Positions 5,215 to 5,736 of a stretch of 5,736 nucleotides of DNA are shown piece by piece; the first letter of the stretch is position 1, and the number at the start of each line of letters is the position of its first letter. The stretch is taken from contig JAJYOH010000408.1 of assembly GCA_021796315.1 (NCBI GenBank), positions 1-5,736 of the forward strand, read 5' to 3'. The notes beneath the pieces were generated by a model. It was not told where the DNA came from and did not search any database. It worked only from the letters and a program-made list of their open reading frames with translations. The translations under genes and the position numbers were made by a program. The stretch is from Chloroflexota bacterium (GTDB lineage Bacteria; Chloroflexota; Anaerolineae; Anaerolineales; Villigracilaceae).

Positions 5215-5736
5215 ATGAAAATTGTAGTCATGGGAACAGGCGGCGTGGGAGGTTATTACGGCGCATTGCTGGCAAAGCAAGGCCATGATGTAACCTTTGT
5301 TGCGCGCGGCGCACATCTGAAAGCCATTCAGGAAAACGGATTGCAGGTCAAAAGTATCTTTGGGGATTTTCATCTCAAGCCAGCCAAAGCTATTGACAAC
5401 CCCGCTCAAATCGGACCTGTGGACTTGATCCTGATCTGCACAAAAACTTATGACACCGATGACGCCGTCCAGAAGATCAAACCGATCGTTGGAAAAGAGA
5501 CGACCGTCCTGAGTCTGCAAAACGGCGTGGACGCCGTCGAGCGGATCGGGAATGTCCTCGGCGTGGAGCACATCGTCGCCGGTGCGACCTGGATCTCGTC
5601 CGCGCTGGAGGCGCCGGGAGTCATCAAGCAGGTGTCCGATTTCCGGCGCGTCGTGCTTGGAGAATTGGACGGGCGCGCTACGCCGCGCATCCAGGCCATT
5701 TACGAAGCGTTCAAACAAACTGGGATCACCGTCGAA
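5215..5736 (+). CDS. panE: 2-dehydropantoate 2-reductase (ketopantoate reductase), first 174 residues, cut by window edge
   Basis: This enzyme reduces 2-dehydropantoate to pantoate with NADPH in pantothenate and coenzyme A biosynthesis, in the cytoplasm. The N-terminal Rossmann nucleotide-binding fold opens at once with MKIVVMGTGGVGGYYGALLA (1-20; the glycine loop is residues 7-13). VTFVARGAHLKAIQENGLQV (26-45) follows. The family marks LILICTKTYD (71-80, Lys77) and LSLQNGVDAVERIG (99-112, Asn103) are next, then AGATWISSALEAPGVIKQ (122-139). The window ends at residue 174 of an expected roughly 300. The catalytic lysine and glutamate of the C-terminal domain, at about 176 and 256 in the E. 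coli enzyme, therefore cannot be checked. Several dehydrogenases of the ApbA/PanE family have other substrates, so the exact reaction is probable, not certain. The gene follows DUF503 on the same strand after a 117-bp repeat-filled spacer. Confidence 0.9.
   Translation, partial: MKIVVMGTGGVGGYYGALLAKQGHDVTFVARGAHLKAIQENGLQVKSIFGDFHLKPAKAIDNPAQIGPVDLILICTKTYDTDDAVQKIKPIVGKETTVLSLQNGVDAVERIGNVLGVEHIVAGATWISSALEAPGVIKQVSDFRRVVLGELDGRATPRIQAIYEAFKQTGITVE

Noticed and set aside
5008..5718. 236-codon minus-strand open frame
   Set aside because: It overlaps the well-supported DUF503 and panE genes on the other strand and crosses two repeats. The product has no family-like features.

Overview
The window looks like chromosomal DNA of a Chloroflexota bacterium, probably Anaerolineae-like. 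This is an inference from three things: the Thr/Pro-rich linkers (TPTPTNTPDP) behind the lipoprotein signal peptides, the family-specific wording of the Lon, FolC, DUF503 and ketopantoate reductase proteins, and the many short dispersed repeats (REP-like 'attgc...gcaatgac' palindromes, GAAGGTT tandems, CGTAATT tandems). No marker gene fixes the taxonomy.

The left part is on the minus strand. folC (folylpolyglutamate/dihydrofolate synthase, complete, 2594 to 1163) is followed by lon (ATP-dependent protease, start at 1089, running off the left edge). An 80-bp REP-like palindrome fills the gap between them. It supplies the last codons and the stop of folC, and its other end abuts the lon ribosome binding site. 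A block of short tandem repeats of a kind usually found between genes lies inside folC and is translated in frame.

The middle part is on the plus strand, diverging from folC. It holds two AT-richer lipoprotein genes (2667-3602 and 3802-4773). They share a near-identical signal peptide and a similar leader, but their mature domains are very different. Each is followed by a copy of the same DUF503 gene: a truncated one of 47 codons after the first, and the complete one (4816-5097) after the second. The layout is therefore [leader + lipoprotein A + DUF503 5' half][leader + lipoprotein B + complete DUF503]. This suggests a tandem duplication or cassette insertion whose junction lies in an 11-bp direct repeat, GTAATTCGTAA.

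The right part has a 117-bp intergenic spacer with an imperfect palindrome around GTTTAAAC and a second REP-like hairpin. The 5' part of a ketopantoate reductase gene (panE-like) then begins at 5215 and runs off the right edge.

The housekeeping genes (lon, folC, DUF503, panE) show no obvious joint pathway, beyond folC and panE both being cofactor-related. The interest lies in the lipoprotein/DUF503 repeat unit and in how short repeats have entered coding sequence.
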